Assembly (NCBI RefSeq): GCF_016907925.1 | Contig: NZ_JAFBCZ010000003.1 | Coordinates: forward strand, 62,001 to 126,000 | Direction: 5' to 3' | Length of the DNA stretch: 64,000 nt | DNA from: Herpetosiphon giganteus | GTDB lineage: Bacteria > Chloroflexota > Chloroflexia > Chloroflexales > Herpetosiphonaceae | Part shown: positions 34,897 to 45,955 of the stretch, piece after piece | Layout of the letters: each line of letters opens with the position of its first letter | Numbering within the stretch: the stretch's first letter is position 1 | Position numbers and translations under genes: made by a program | The notes under the pieces: model-generated | Told to the model about the DNA's origin: nothing | The model's input: the letters and a program-made list of their open reading frames with translations, nothing else | Databases searched by the model: none

Positions 34897-36609
34897 ATGA
34901 AAACGCTAACTGGTGCTCAAATGATGTGTGAAGCGTTGATAGCCGAGGGCGTTGATGTGATGTTTGGCTATCCTGGTGGGGCGATTATGCCGTTCTACCA
35001 TGCGCTGCCCGAATATCCTCAATTGCGCCATATTTTGGTGCGCCACGAACAAGCAGCTGGCCATGCCGCCGAAGGCTACGCCCGTACCAGCGGCAAAGTT
35101 GGGGTTTGCGTCGCTACCAGCGGCCCGGGCGCAACCAACTTGGTCACCGCAATTGCCGATGCGATGATGGATTCAATTCCAATCGTGGCAATCACTGGCC
35201 AAGTCGTCACCTCGTTGATTGGCAAAGATGGCTTTCAAGAAACCGATGTGACGGGCATCACCCAGCCAATCACCAAGCACAATTATTTGGTGACCGACGT
35301 GCGCGACCTGCCACGGGTGTTCAAAGAGGCCTTTCATATTGCGCGAACTGGACGGCCCGGCCCAGTGCTGATCGACGTTGCCAAAGATACCCAAAATGCT
35401 CGTGGCGTGTTCGAGTATCCAGCAACTGTCGATTTGCCTGGCTACAAGCCCAACTACGATGGCAATCGTCGCCAAATCAAAGAAGCTGCCAATTTGCTGA
35501 ATCAGGCCAAAAAGCCCTTGATTATGGCAGGCCATGGTATTTTGCTGGGCCACGCCAGCACCGAATTGCGCGAATTTGCCGAAAAAACTGGCATTCCGGT
35601 GATCACCACGCTGTTGGGTATTAGCTGTATTCCCGAAGATCATCCGCTATCGTTGGGTATGCCTGGCATGCACGGTTGGGTGCACGTCAATCGCGCGATT
35701 CAAGAATGCGATGTGCTGTTTACGATTGGCGCACGCTTCGACGACCGCGTAACTGGCAAATTGGATAGCTTTGCCCGCAATGCCAAAATTATTCACGTTG
35801 ATATTGACCCTGCTGAGGTTGGCAAAAACGTGGTAACTGCTGTGCCAATTGTCGGCGATGCCAAGCGAGTGCTGGAACATTTGACCGAAATTGCCAACCC
35901 CAACGACCACAGCGAATGGGTCAACCATATTCGCGAGGTTCAGGCAACTCGCTCCAAGCGCCAACGCGACCCTGAAAGCGCCATGTTCACGCCGCACCAT
36001 GTGTATGCTGAATTCACCCGCATTTTGCAAGGCGAATTTCGGGTTTGCACCGATGTGGGCCAGCACCAAATGTGGGCAGCCCAGTTGATCGAATATATGA
36101 AACCCCATACCCACATCACTTCTGGCGGCTTGGGCACGATGGGTTTTGCCTTGCCAGCAGCGATGGGCGTGCAAGTCGCTTGCCCCAACGAAGAAGTTTG
36201 GGCAATTGCTGGCGATGGCGGCTTTCAGATGAATTTGCAAGAGCTAGCCACGGTAGTCCAAGAAAGCCTGCCCTTGAAGATTTGTATCATCAACAACGGC
36301 TACTTGGGCATGGTGCGCCAATGGCAGGAGCTTTTCCACGAACGCCGCTATTCGGCAACGCCAATGTGGAGTCCCGATTTTATCAAACTGGCTGATGCTT
36401 ATGGGATTCCTGGGGTGCGCGTCGAGCGCGCCGAAGATGTGGCCGAAGCGATTCACCAAGCGCGGGCAACTAACGGGCCATTCTTGATTGAATTTGTGGT
36501 TGAGCGCGAAGTCAATGTCTATCCGATGGTGGCTCCAGGCGCAAGCATCAGCGATATGTTTGAAGATCCCAGCGAAGTCGAAATCGAAGACGTTGTGGCA
36601 GTGAAATAG
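34897..36609 (+). CDS. ilvB: Acetolactate synthase, large subunit
   Basis: The 570-residue thiamine-diphosphate enzyme condenses two pyruvates, or pyruvate with 2-oxobutyrate. The ThDP activating Glu is in RHEQAAGHAAEGYAR. The central FAD/transhydrogenase-like domain is near ARFDDRVTGKL. The ThDP/Mg motif is GDGGFQMNLQEL...IINN. The GFQ-x-TDV loop (DGFQETDVTGITQPITKH) is typical of AHAS rather than other decarboxylases. The start has AAGGCGAGG upstream, 35 bp after ilvD. It pairs with ilvN directly downstream. Confidence 0.97.
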   Translation: MKTLTGAQMMCEALIAEGVDVMFGYPGGAIMPFYHALPEYPQLRHILVRHEQAAGHAAEGYARTSGKVGVCVATSGPGATNLVTAIADAMMDSIPIVAITGQVVTSLIGKDGFQETDVTGITQPITKHNYLVTDVRDLPRVFKEAFHIARTGRPGPVLIDVAKDTQNARGVFEYPATVDLPGYKPNYDGNRRQIKEAANLLNQAKKPLIMAGHGILLGHASTELREFAEKTGIPVITTLLGISCIPEDHPLSLGMPGMHGWVHVNRAIQECDVLFTIGARFDDRVTGKLDSFARNAKIIHVDIDPAEVGKNVVTAVPIVGDAKRVLEHLTEIANPNDHSEWVNHIREVQATRSKRQRDPESAMFTPHHVYAEFTRILQGEFRVCTDVGQHQMWAAQLIEYMKPHTHITSGGLGTMGFALPAAMGVQVACPNEEVWAIAGDGGFQMNLQELATVVQESLPLKICIINNGYLGMVRQWQELFHERRYSATPMWSPDFIKLADAYGIPGVRVERAEDVAEAIHQARATNGPFLIEFVVEREVNVYPMVAPGASISDMFEDPSEVEIEDVVAVK

Positions 36610-36624
36610 GCTCAGGAGATTTTT

Positions 36625-37149
36625 GTGATGAAACATACCTTAGTCGCTTTGTTACGTGACCAACCTGGAGTGCTGAACCGCTCTGTGAGCCTGTTTCGCC
36701 GCCGTGGTTTCAATATCGAAAGCCTGACCGTTGGCCACACCGAAACCGCTGGCATCTCACGCATGACCTTGGTGATCGATGGCGATACCACCAGCGTCGA
36801 GCAAGTGATCAAACAACTCTATAAATTGATCGATGTGCTGAAGGTCAGCGACGTGACCCAAGATCCAAATGTCACTCGCGATTTGCTGCTGGTCAAGGTC
36901 TATGCACCACCAGCCAAGCGCAGCGAATTGATGCAATTGGCCGATATTTTCGGAGCCAAAATCGTCGATGTCGTGCCCGATGCCATGATGATCGAACTGA
37001 GCGGCAGCCCTGAACAGCTCGACCGCTTTGTTGACCTAATTCGCCCGTTTGGCATTCGCGAGATGGTGCGTACTGGCTGCGTGGCAATGACCCGTGGCGC
37101 TTCGACCATCAGCGGGCCATATCAAAGCCAAGAATTTCGCGCTGCTTAA
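36625..37149 (+). CDS. ilvN: Acetolactate synthase, regulatory small subunit
   Basis: 174 residues with an N-terminal ACT domain (LVALLRDQPGVLNRSVSLF, residues 5-23, typical valine-binding fold) and the C-terminal IlvN domain (RDLLLVKVYAPP..., GAKIVDV). It confers valine feedback inhibition and activates the large subunit. The start is GTG 36625 or ATG 36628, both within range of AGGAG (36614-36618). It is 15 bp after ilvB. Confidence 0.96.
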   Translation: MMKHTLVALLRDQPGVLNRSVSLFRRRGFNIESLTVGHTETAGISRMTLVIDGDTTSVEQVIKQLYKLIDVLKVSDVTQDPNVTRDLLLVKVYAPPAKRSELMQLADIFGAKIVDVVPDAMMIELSGSPEQLDRFVDLIRPFGIREMVRTGCVAMTRGASTISGPYQSQEFRAA

Positions 37150-37197
37150 TTGCATTCAACGAGGCAAACGCCTCTTCATTAATAAAGGATCACGACC

Positions 37198-37314
37198 ATG
37201 CTGCAACCAATGTTTGAAGAAGAAACCAACGCGACCGCTGATAAAGCCCACTATAGCGACGAAGATGTCAATTGGGATACCTGGTGGGGCGATTACGGCG
37301 AGACCATGGAATAA
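37198..37314 (+). CDS. 38-residue acidic, tryptophan-rich small protein in the ilv operon
   Basis: An ATG at 37198 with AAGGA (37186-37190) begins a 38-codon ORF between ilvN and ilvC. The product is strongly acidic (about 10 Asp/Glu, no Arg, one Lys) with a W-D-T-W-W-G-D-Y motif near the end. It fills most of the ilvN-ilvC gap. A hairpin, gaggc-aaac-gcctc (37161-37174), lies just before its RBS. The codon choices match the neighbouring genes. I know of no family; a small regulator or chaperone of AHAS or IlvC is only a guess. It could be non-functional, but the RBS and composition favour translation. Confidence 0.65.
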   Translation: MLQPMFEEETNATADKAHYSDEDVNWDTWWGDYGETME

Positions 37315-37364
37315 ACACGGGTAGCAATTGTTCATCGTTCAACCCATTTCCTAGTTATATTTGA

Positions 37365-38390
<1,026 letters not shown>

Positions 38391-38415
38391 TTAGGGAACG
38401 AGGGCTAGCGTTGCC

Positions 38416-38488
38416 GAAACCACGAAGGACACGAAGAGCACGAATATTAAATTTCATACTTCGCGTTCTTCGCGTTCTTCGGGGTTTC
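38416..38488. repeat. Imperfect inverted repeat (CACGAAG family)
   Basis: gaaaccacgaaggacacgaa (38416 on) and its diverged complement ending ttcttcggggtttc (38488) form a roughly 29-bp imperfect stem in the ilvC-leuA gap. Confidence 0.75.
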
Positions 38489-38526
38489 AATTGGCTCAAA
38501 CTATTGCCCTGATTACGGAGAACTTT

Positions 38527-40194
38527 ATGACCAGCGATTATGTACGAATTTTCGATACAACCCTGCGTGACGGTGAGCAATCACCAGGCTGCACCATGCA
38601 TCTGCACGAAAAGTTGGAAGTTGCCAAGCAATTGGCACGAATGGGTGTGGATATTATCGAAGCGGGCTTTCCGGCGGCCTCACCAGGCGATTGGGAAGCA
38701 GTTAACCAAATTGCCAAGAGCGTTGGCACTGCCGATGGTCCGGTGATCTGTGGTTTGGCGCGGGCAGTCAAAAGCGACATCGAAGCCTGTGCGACGGCAA
38801 TTGCACCAGCGGCCAAAAAGCGCATTCACACCTTCCTCTCAAGCTCAGATATTCATATCGAGTATCAATTGCGCTCGACCCGCGAGGAAGTGCTGACGAA
38901 AACCCGTGAGATGGTGCGCTTGGCTAGCTCGCTCTGCGCCGATGTTGAGTTCTCGCCGATGGATGCGACCCGTTCCGACATCGAATTTATGTATCAGATG
39001 CTGGCGATAGCGATTGAAGAAGGCGCAACAACCTTGAATATTCCTGATACCGTGGGTTATTCCACGCCTGAGGAATATGCAGCGTTGCTTCGGGGGATTA
39101 TCGAAAACGTACCTGGCGCTGCTGATGTGATTATCTCGACCCACTGCCACGACGATTTGGGCTTGGCAGTAGCCAATTCGTTGGCTGGCGTTCGAGCTGG
39201 CGCACGCCAAATTGAATGCACAATCAATGGCATTGGCGAGCGAGCTGGCAACGCTTCATTGGAAGAAGTGGTGATGGCGTTGGAAACGCGCAAGCAATTT
39301 TATGGCCTGAGCACCAACATCGACACCACCCAACTAACCCCTAGCTCGCGCTTGTTGAGCGCCTGCACCAACACCCAAGTGCCACCCAACAAGGCAGTTG
39401 TTGGCGCGAATGCCTTCGCTCACGAATCGGGCATTCACCAAGATGGCGTGTTGAAGCACCGTATGACCTACGAAATTATGAGCGCCGAATCGGTTGGCCA
39501 AGATGGCAATGCCTTGGTTTTGGGCAAGCACTCAGGCCGCCATGCCTTCCGCCATCGGGTGCAAGAATTGGGCTATAGCTTCGATGAAGCCACAATCAAC
39601 CACTTGTTTGCCCGTTTCAAAGATGTGGCTGATCGCAAGAAATATGTTGATGATCGCGATGTTGAAGCCTTGATTACTGATGAAGCAGGTCGCCCAAGCC
39701 CAGTCTATGAATTGGAGCATGTGCAATTTGCCTCAGGCGTGAACGCCATTCCAACCGCGACCGTGCGCATGCGCGGCCCCAACGGCGAAGTCAAAATCGA
39801 ATCGGCGCAAGGCACAGGCCCAGTCGATGCCGTCTATTCGGCGATCAACAAAGTGGTGCTGACTCCAGTTACCTTGCTCGAATTTGCGGTCAACGCCATC
39901 ACCGAAGGCATCGATGCGGTTGGCGAAGTTAGCGTGAAAGTGGTCGAAGGCAAGCATAAACATGTACGCGGCGTGCTAACCGACAAAGCAACTGATGCCA
40001 AAGTGTGGCGCGGCAATGGCGTTAATGTCGACATTATTGTTGCTGCCGCCGAAGCCTACGTTGGAGCTTTGAACAAATTGCTCAAAGCCCGCCAAGAACG
40101 GCTCAAGCAAGAAACTACCGCCCGCATGGAAGTTGCCAGCGCCGCGCCAGGCGTAGATCTGTTCGGTGGCTCGACGCTCGGTCGTTACGAATAA
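38527..40194 (+). CDS. leuA: 2-isopropylmalate synthase
   Basis: 555 residues from ATG 38527 (GGAG at 38517-38520; an upstream in-frame extension of 12 codons is untranslated repeat-derived DNA). The TIM-barrel signature DTTLRDGEQSPGC, HCHDDLGLAVANS and GIGERAGNA are present, then the LeuA dimerisation/allosteric domain (VNAITEGIDAVGEVSVKV). It commits 2-oxoisovalerate to leucine. The length matches the long, feedback-regulated form. Confidence 0.96.
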   Translation: MTSDYVRIFDTTLRDGEQSPGCTMHLHEKLEVAKQLARMGVDIIEAGFPAASPGDWEAVNQIAKSVGTADGPVICGLARAVKSDIEACATAIAPAAKKRIHTFLSSSDIHIEYQLRSTREEVLTKTREMVRLASSLCADVEFSPMDATRSDIEFMYQMLAIAIEEGATTLNIPDTVGYSTPEEYAALLRGIIENVPGAADVIISTHCHDDLGLAVANSLAGVRAGARQIECTINGIGERAGNASLEEVVMALETRKQFYGLSTNIDTTQLTPSSRLLSACTNTQVPPNKAVVGANAFAHESGIHQDGVLKHRMTYEIMSAESVGQDGNALVLGKHSGRHAFRHRVQELGYSFDEATINHLFARFKDVADRKKYVDDRDVEALITDEAGRPSPVYELEHVQFASGVNAIPTATVRMRGPNGEVKIESAQGTGPVDAVYSAINKVVLTPVTLLEFAVNAITEGIDAVGEVSVKVVEGKHKHVRGVLTDKATDAKVWRGNGVNVDIIVAAAEAYVGALNKLLKARQERLKQETTARMEVASAAPGVDLFGGSTLGRYE

Positions 40195-40244
40195 TTTGCG
40201 GCCTTGGTTCGCGCTGAATCAAGGCCCCTAGCCCAAACGAACTT

Positions 40245-41069
40245 ATGAAAATTGCTTATCTCGGCCCAGCTGGTACATTCAGCGAAAAAGCAGCGTTGGA
40301 AGCGGGCGACCAACAATCCACCTATTTGCCAATGGCAAGTATGCCCGCTGTGATGACGGCTGTTGAAACTCGAGCGGTTGATTATGGCATTTTGCCAATT
40401 GAAAACTCGCTCGAAGGCGCGGTGAGCATTACGCTCGATGTGCTGATTCACGAAACGCGGTTGCGGATTTGCCGCGAAATCGTGATTCCGATTCGACATA
40501 TGTTGGTGGCCAAGCCCGATGTGCAACTCGATACGATCGAAGTGCTGTATACCCACCAACAACCGCTGGCCCAATCACGCCGTTTTATCGAACGCTGCTT
40601 GCCGAATGTGCCAACCGTGGCCACGTTAAGCACTGCTGCTGCATTGGTCGAAGCGCTCGCTGATGAGCGCCGCGCCGCCGCATTGACCACCTTGCATGCT
40701 GCCGAACGCGCTCAAGCCAATATCTTGGCCTACGATGTTCAAGATACCACCAACAATCGCACCCGCTTTGTGGTTTTGGCTCCCGAGGATGCCGCGCCAA
40801 CTGGCGACGACAAGACTTCGCTGATGTTTACATCGAAGGTCAATCGCGCTGGAGCCTTGCACGAAGCCTTGGCAATTTTCGCCCAAGCTGGGATCAATTT
40901 GAGCAAAATCGAATCGCGGCCAGCCAAAGCCGAGCTTGGCGATTATGTTTTTCTCGTAGACATCGATGGCCATCGTCATGAGCCAAGCGTTGCCGAAGCC
41001 CTGCAAAAGCTGGCAACCATCGCTGGGCGGGTCAAGATTTTTGGTAGTTATCCAAAGTTTAGAACATAG
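40245..41069 (+). CDS. pheA: Prephenate dehydratase
   Basis: The 274-residue monofunctional enzyme has the PDT domain (GPAGTFSEKAA, PIENSLEGAV, TRFVVLA) and an ACT regulatory domain with GALHEALAIF and the phenylalanine-binding motif LSKIESRP. It makes phenylpyruvate from prephenate. It is the only aromatic gene in the cluster, lying between leuA and cimA in the same direction; branched-chain aminotransferases can also use aromatic keto acids, a possible reason for the linkage. It has no obvious promoter of its own. Confidence 0.96.
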   Translation: MKIAYLGPAGTFSEKAALEAGDQQSTYLPMASMPAVMTAVETRAVDYGILPIENSLEGAVSITLDVLIHETRLRICREIVIPIRHMLVAKPDVQLDTIEVLYTHQQPLAQSRRFIERCLPNVPTVATLSTAAALVEALADERRAAALTTLHAAERAQANILAYDVQDTTNNRTRFVVLAPEDAAPTGDDKTSLMFTSKVNRAGALHEALAIFAQAGINLSKIESRPAKAELGDYVFLVDIDGHRHEPSVAEALQKLATIAGRVKIFGSYPKFRT

Positions 41070-41103
41070 AACATACATAAATCTATGAATCAATTGCGAT
41101 ATT

Positions 41104-41204
41104 CCCTCACCCCCAGCCCCTCTCCCACGGAGCGGGAGAGGGGAGTTTAGTTGAACCAATTCCCCCTCGCTCGCGTGCGGGAGAGGGGGCTAGGGGGTGA
41201 GGGG
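41104..41204. repeat. CCCTCACCCCCAGCCCC inverted module
   Basis: Two inverted arms, ccctcacccccagcccctct at 41104 and gggagagggggctagggggtgagg ending near 41204, fill the pheA-cimA gap. Related copies are at 17389, 49067 and 59411. Confidence 0.8.
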
Positions 41205-41261
41205 ACGCAAATTTTTGCCAAAGTCATAAATCATTCGATCTATGTTCTAGGAGTGTGACAC

Positions 41262-42857
41262 ATGCAAATATTTTTATATGATACAACGCTGCGGGACGGC
41301 ACTCAACGCGAAGGGCTTTCGTTATCGTTAGCCGATAAACTGAAAATCGCTCGCGAACTTGATCGCTTTGGCATGCACTATATCGAGGGTGGTTGGCCTG
41401 GCTCGAACCCCAAGGATGCAGCATTTTTTGCCGAAGCTGCCAAAATGGAGTGGAAGCACGCTAAGATTGCGGCATTTGGTTCAACCCGTCGCGCCAATAG
41501 CAAACCAGAAACCGATGCCAACCTCAAGGCATTGCTCGATGCTAACACGCCAGTCGTCACTTTGGTTGGCAAATCGTGGACCTTGCACGTAACCGAGGTG
41601 CTGGAAACCACGCTCGAAGAAAATTTGGCCATGATTCGTGATAGTGTAGCTTTGATGAAAGCCAACGGCAAAGAAGTTATTTATGATGCAGAGCACTTTT
41701 TTGATGGCTTCCGTGCTGATAATAGCTATGCGCTAGCCACCATCAACGCTGCCGCCGAAGCAGGAGCCGATTGGATTGTGCTTTGCGATACCAACGGCGG
41801 CTCGCTGCCCGATTGGATCAGCGCCGTGGTGCAGCAAGTCAAGGGCAAAATCAAGACCCAACTGGGGATTCATACTCACAACGATAGCGAGTTGGCGGTA
41901 GCAAATTCGTTGGCGGCGATTGTCGCTGGTTGTCGCCAAGTGCAGGGCACGATCAACGGCTATGGCGAGCGCTGCGGTAACGCCAACTTAATTTCGATCA
42001 TTCCCAATTTGCAACTGAAAATGGGTATGTTCTGTGTGCTGCCCGACCAACTGCAACGCTTGACTGAGCTTTCGCGCACGGTCAGCGAGATTGCCAATTT
42101 GAACCCTGACGAACATGCCGCCTACGTTGGCAACAGCGCGTTCGCCCATAAAGGCGGGATTCACGTTGCAGCAGTGGCCAAAGTTGAACATTCGTATCAG
42201 CATATCGACCCAGTGCAAGTTGGCAATCGCAAACGAGTGGTGATTAGCGAGCTTTCAGGCCGTGGCAACATCAAAATGCGCGCCGAGGAATTGGGTGTGG
42301 AGAGCGCAGGCCTCGAACGTGGCGTACTCGAACGGGTCAAATTACTCGAAAGCAAGGGCTTTCAGTTCGAAGCAGCTGAAGGTTCATTTGAATTATTGGT
42401 GCGCCGTGCTGCTGCCGATTATACCGCGCCCTTTAAATTGCTCGATGTCGTGACGATTGTTGAGCAGCGGCGTGGGGTTGAGATGCAGGCCGAGGCAACA
42501 GTTAAGCTACAAATTGGCGAGGAAATTTATCATACAGCAGCTTCGGGCAACGGCCCAGTTAACGCGCTTGATCAAGCAATGCGCAAAGCGTTGCTCGCGC
42601 GCTACCCAGAATTGGCCGATGTGCATCTCGTCGATTACAAAGTGCGGATTCTCGATTCGGAATCGGCAACTGGCGCAACCACCCGCGTTTTGATCGAGGC
42701 CGCGATGGGCGAAGAACGCTGGACAACCGTTGGCTGCTCGGAAAATATTATCGAAGCCAGCTGGCAAGCCTTGGTCGATTCGCTAGAATTGCCCTTGGTT
42801 CGCGCCCAAAGCAACCAACCAGTGCTACTCAAACACGCCGAAACCGTCGCGGCGTAA
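41262..42857 (+). CDS. cimA: (R)-citramalate synthase
   Basis: 531 residues. The HMGL-like barrel motif is DTTLRDGTQREGLSLS, with HTHNDSELAVANS and NGYGERCGN. The length and the TQREGLSLS variant separate it from leuA. It condenses pyruvate and acetyl-CoA to citramalate, which LeuCD and LeuB then carry to 2-oxobutyrate for isoleucine. This replaces threonine deaminase, which is absent here. The C-terminal LeuA-dimer domain suggests isoleucine feedback. The start is the ATG at 41262. Confidence 0.93.
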   Translation: MQIFLYDTTLRDGTQREGLSLSLADKLKIARELDRFGMHYIEGGWPGSNPKDAAFFAEAAKMEWKHAKIAAFGSTRRANSKPETDANLKALLDANTPVVTLVGKSWTLHVTEVLETTLEENLAMIRDSVALMKANGKEVIYDAEHFFDGFRADNSYALATINAAAEAGADWIVLCDTNGGSLPDWISAVVQQVKGKIKTQLGIHTHNDSELAVANSLAAIVAGCRQVQGTINGYGERCGNANLISIIPNLQLKMGMFCVLPDQLQRLTELSRTVSEIANLNPDEHAAYVGNSAFAHKGGIHVAAVAKVEHSYQHIDPVQVGNRKRVVISELSGRGNIKMRAEELGVESAGLERGVLERVKLLESKGFQFEAAEGSFELLVRRAAADYTAPFKLLDVVTIVEQRRGVEMQAEATVKLQIGEEIYHTAASGNGPVNALDQAMRKALLARYPELADVHLVDYKVRILDSESATGATTRVLIEAAMGEERWTTVGCSENIIEASWQALVDSLELPLVRAQSNQPVLLKHAETVAA

Positions 42858-42877
42858 CGCTAGACAAGGAACACTGC

Positions 42878-43801
42878 ATGTCAATCAAACCGACCAAGTA
42901 CATTTGGATGAACGGCGAATTGGTGGAATGGGAAAAGGCCACGGTGCATGTGATGAGCCACGCCTTGCACTATGGTTCATCAGTTTTTGAAGGCATTCGA
43001 GCCTATAACACGCCCAATGGCCCAGCTTTTTTCCGTTTGCAGCCGCACCTACGCCGTTTGTACGATTCGGCCAAAATCTATCGCATGCCGATTCCTTTTG
43101 ATCAAGCGCAATTGGCTGATGCTTGTCATGCTGCGGTACGCGAAAATGGCTTAGATTCGGCTTATCTGCGGCCCTTGGCTTGGCGTGGATATGGCGTGCT
43201 GGGCGTAAACCCGCTGGCAGCGCCGGTTGATGTGATGATTGCAGCTTTGGAATGGGGAGCCTATCTTGGCCCCGAAGCGCTAGAATTGGGCGTTGATGTC
43301 TGCGTTTCGTCGTGGAATCGCACCGCGCCAAACACGATTCCAACCATGGCCAAAGCTGGTGGCAACTATCTTTCATCGCAATTGATCGTGATGGAAGCAG
43401 CGCTCAACGGCTACGCCGAAGGCATCGCGCTCGATGTTAATGGCGTGTTGAGCGAAGGCAGCGGCGAAAATCTGTTCATCATTCGCGATGATGTGATTTA
43501 TACCACGCCGGTGACGGCGGCAATTCTACCGGGCATTACCCGCGATAGCGTGCTGACCTTGGCCAAAGAATTTGGCTACGAAGTGCGCGAACAAGCCTTG
43601 CCGCGCGAAATTCTCTATCTTGCTGATGAAATGTTTTTCACTGGCACAGCTGCCGAAGTCTCGCCAATTCGCTCCGTCGATGGCATACAAGTTGGCGAAG
43701 GCAAGCGCGGGTCAATCACCACCGTATTGCAAGAGGCCTTCTTCGGCTTGTTCAACGGCAAAACCGCAGATAAATGGAACTGGTTGGAGTATCTGCGATG
43801 A
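42878..43801 (+). CDS. ilvE: Branched-chain aminotransferase (class IV)
   Basis: 307 residues of fold type IV. The PLP-lysine lies in TMAKAGGNYLSSQ; EGSGENLFII and GITRDSVL are standard motifs. It performs the last transamination to Val, Leu and Ile. It starts 20 bp after cimA and shares an ATGA overlap (43798-43801) with the next gene, which shows translational coupling. Confidence 0.96.
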   Translation: MSIKPTKYIWMNGELVEWEKATVHVMSHALHYGSSVFEGIRAYNTPNGPAFFRLQPHLRRLYDSAKIYRMPIPFDQAQLADACHAAVRENGLDSAYLRPLAWRGYGVLGVNPLAAPVDVMIAALEWGAYLGPEALELGVDVCVSSWNRTAPNTIPTMAKAGGNYLSSQLIVMEAALNGYAEGIALDVNGVLSEGSGENLFIIRDDVIYTTPVTAAILPGITRDSVLTLAKEFGYEVREQALPREILYLADEMFFTGTAAEVSPIRSVDGIQVGEGKRGSITTVLQEAFFGLFNGKTADKWNWLEYLR

Positions 43802-44202
43802 GCATTCGTTATAGCAGCGACACAGTAATTAGCGCCGAGCAATTTGTGGCCGTGCTGAATGCCTCAACCCTTGGCGAACGCCGTCCGGTCGACGATTTGG
43901 CGCGCATGCAAGCGATGATCGACAATGCCGATTTGATCGTCACGGCGTGGGATGGCGAAAAGCTGATTGGCGTAGCCCGCACAATCACCGATTGGAGTTA
44001 TGCCGCCTATCTTTCCGATTTGGCGGTTGACCAAAGCTACCAAAAACAAGGCCTTGGCCGCCAATTAATTGCGCTTACCCGCGAAAAACTTGGCGCGCAA
44101 TGTTCCTTAGTGCTCTTAGCTGCGCCCGCCGCCGCCGATTACTACGCCAAAGTCGGCTTCGAATCGATCACAAACGGCTGGCAAATCAAACGCACGAGTT
44201 AA
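43798..44202 (+). CDS. GNAT-family N-acetyltransferase
   Basis: 134 residues from the ATG that overlaps the ilvE stop (ATGA). The acetyl-CoA site is QSYQKQGLGRQLI, and the C-terminal YYAKVGFE is a typical GNAT end. The substrate is unknown; coupling to ilvE suggests an amino-acid or small amine substrate, but GNAT genes are often passengers. It ends the ilvE block before a repeat gap. Confidence 0.9.
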   Translation: MSIRYSSDTVISAEQFVAVLNASTLGERRPVDDLARMQAMIDNADLIVTAWDGEKLIGVARTITDWSYAAYLSDLAVDQSYQKQGLGRQLIALTREKLGAQCSLVLLAAPAAADYYAKVGFESITNGWQIKRTS

Positions 44203-44435
44203 TTATCCACGAAGAGCACGAAGAGCACGAAGTTGAGATAGGTTTTAACGCAGAGGCGCAGAGAACGGAAGGATGAGAAATGCAAATACTTGGAATGAGA
44301 ATCCTTAGTGATCTTCGTGTTCTTCGCGGTTTCATTCCTTAGTTCTATGCTAGAGATTTGGGGTTAGCGGCAAAAAGGGAAAACTGATCCCCAGCCCCTG
44401 ACCCCCGACCCCTACTATACATTTGGAGAACCACA
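44203..44435. repeat. Repeat-filled gap before leuC
   Basis: Contains CACGAAGAGCACGAAGAG at 44208-44233, taacgcagaggcgcagag near 44249, the inverted copy cttcgtgttcttcgcggttt near 44313-44332, and a cccctgaccccc run near 44395-44411. No gene is seen. Confidence 0.75.
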
Positions 44436-45851
44436 ATGGCCAAGACATTATTTGAAAAAATCTGGGATGCGCATGTTGTTCAAGCTGCTGACGCTGAATC
44501 GCCAGCAACCTTATATATCGATTTGCACTTGGTGCACGAAGTTACCTCGCCACAAGCCTTTACGATGTTGCGCGAACGTGGCTTGACCGTGCGCCGCCCA
44601 TCCCAAACCCTCGCCACGATGGACCACAGCACGCCAACCACACCGCGCGGCGCTGATGGCATTATTCCCGTGACCGACGAAATTGCCCGTAAACAATTGA
44701 ATCAGTTGATTCAAAATTGTAGCGATTTTGGCGTGCCGCTCTACAACTTGGGTACCGAAAACCAAGGCATTGTCCACGTGATCGGGCCAGAACAAGGCTA
44801 CACCCAGCCAGGCATGACGATTGTTTGTGGCGATTCGCATACCAGCACCCACGGCGCGTTTGGCGCATTGGCGTTTGGAATTGGCACCAGCGAAGTTGGC
44901 CACGTCTTGGCAACCCAATGTTTGTTGCAGCAAAAACCGCAAACTGCCGAAATTCGCATCGATGGCACGCTGCGCGCAGGTGTAACGGCCAAAGACATTA
45001 TCTTAGCGATTATTGCCAAAATTGGCGTAGGCGGCGGCACGGGCTATGTGCTCGAATACACTGGTTCGGCGATTCGCGCCCTCTCGATGGAAGAACGCAT
45101 GACCATCTGCAATATGTCGATTGAGGGCGGCGCACGGGCTGGTTTGATTGCACCCGACGAAATCACCTTTGCTTGGCTGAAAGATCGCCCGCATACGCCC
45201 AAGGGCGAAGCATGGGATGCTGCGGTTGCATATTGGCGCACGTTGCCCAGCGATGAAGGCGCAAGCTACGATTTGCAAGTCGTTTTGAATGCCGATGAAT
45301 TGGCTCCGATGATTACCTATGGCACCAACCCAGGTATGGGCATTCCGGTGACAGGCAACGTGCCAGCCCCCAGCGATTTGGCTGATGATAGCCAACGCAT
45401 GGCCTTGGACAAAGCCTTGAATTACATGGGCTTGCAACCAAACCAACCGCTGATTGGCCAAAAAGTCGATGTGGTGTTCCTTGGCTCCTGCACCAACTCG
45501 CGGATCTCCGATTTGCGGGCAGCCGCTAAGTTGTTGGATGGCAAAAAAGTTGCCGACGGCTTGCGCATGTTGGTCGTGCCCGGCTCGCAACAAGTCAAAC
45601 GCCAAGCAGAAGCCGAAGGCTTGGACCAAATTTTCCGCGCTGCTGGCGCTGAATGGCGCGAAGCAGGCTGCTCGATGTGTATCGCCATGAACGGCGATCA
45701 ATTGCAACCTGGCCAATATGCGGTTAGCACCAGCAACCGCAACTTTGAAGGTCGCCAAGGCAAAGGCGGACGAACCTTCCTCGCCAGCCCGTTGACCGCC
45801 GCCGCCACCGCCATCAACGGCCATATCGTCGACGTGCGAGAAATTCTATAA
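44436..45851 (+). CDS. leuC: 3-isopropylmalate dehydratase, large subunit
   Basis: The 471-residue aconitase-family enzyme has Fe-S cysteine motifs [14 protein letters not shown] and [10 protein letters not shown] and the domain-2 segment [19 protein letters not shown]. With LeuD it isomerises 2- to 3-isopropylmalate, and in this setting probably citramalate to 3-methylmalate, the same chemistry used after cimA. GGAGAACC precedes the ATG. Confidence 0.96.
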   Translation: MAKTLFEKIWDAHVVQAADAESPATLYIDLHLVHEVTSPQAFTMLRERGLTVRRPSQTLATMDHSTPTTPRGADGIIPVTDEIARKQLNQLIQNCSDFGVPLYNLGTENQGIVHVIGPEQGYTQPGMTIVCGDSHTSTHGAFGALAFGIGTSEVGHVLATQCLLQQKPQTAEIRIDGTLRAGVTAKDIILAIIAKIGVGGGTGYVLEYTGSAIRALSMEERMTICNMSIEGGARAGLIAPDEITFAWLKDRPHTPKGEAWDAAVAYWRTLPSDEGASYDLQVVLNADELAPMITYGTNPGMGIPVTGNVPAPSDLADDSQRMALDKALNYMGLQPNQPLIGQKVDVVFLGSCTNSRISDLRAAAKLLDGKKVADGLRMLVVPGSQQVKRQAEAEGLDQIFRAAGAEWREAGCSMCIAMNGDQLQPGQYAVSTSNRNFEGRQGKGGRTFLASPLTAAATAINGHIVDVREIL

Positions 45852-45955
45852 AAGGATGAAGGATGAATTATGAAGGATGAAGAATATATTGATGCTATTT
45901 ATTCATTCTTATTCATAATTCATCCCTCATCCTTCATAATTACATAGAGGTTAAC
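45852..45955. repeat. Inverted repeat in the leuC-leuD gap
   Basis: ggatgaattatgaaggatga near 45865 and its inverted counterpart ttcataattcatccctcatc near 45910 make a long imperfect stem, with a nearly complete match over about 20 bases. No gene is seen. Confidence 0.7.

Noticed and set aside
35106-35624. 172-codon frame inside ilvB
   Set aside because: It overlaps the ilvB reading frame completely; Arg/Ser/Trp-rich shadow.
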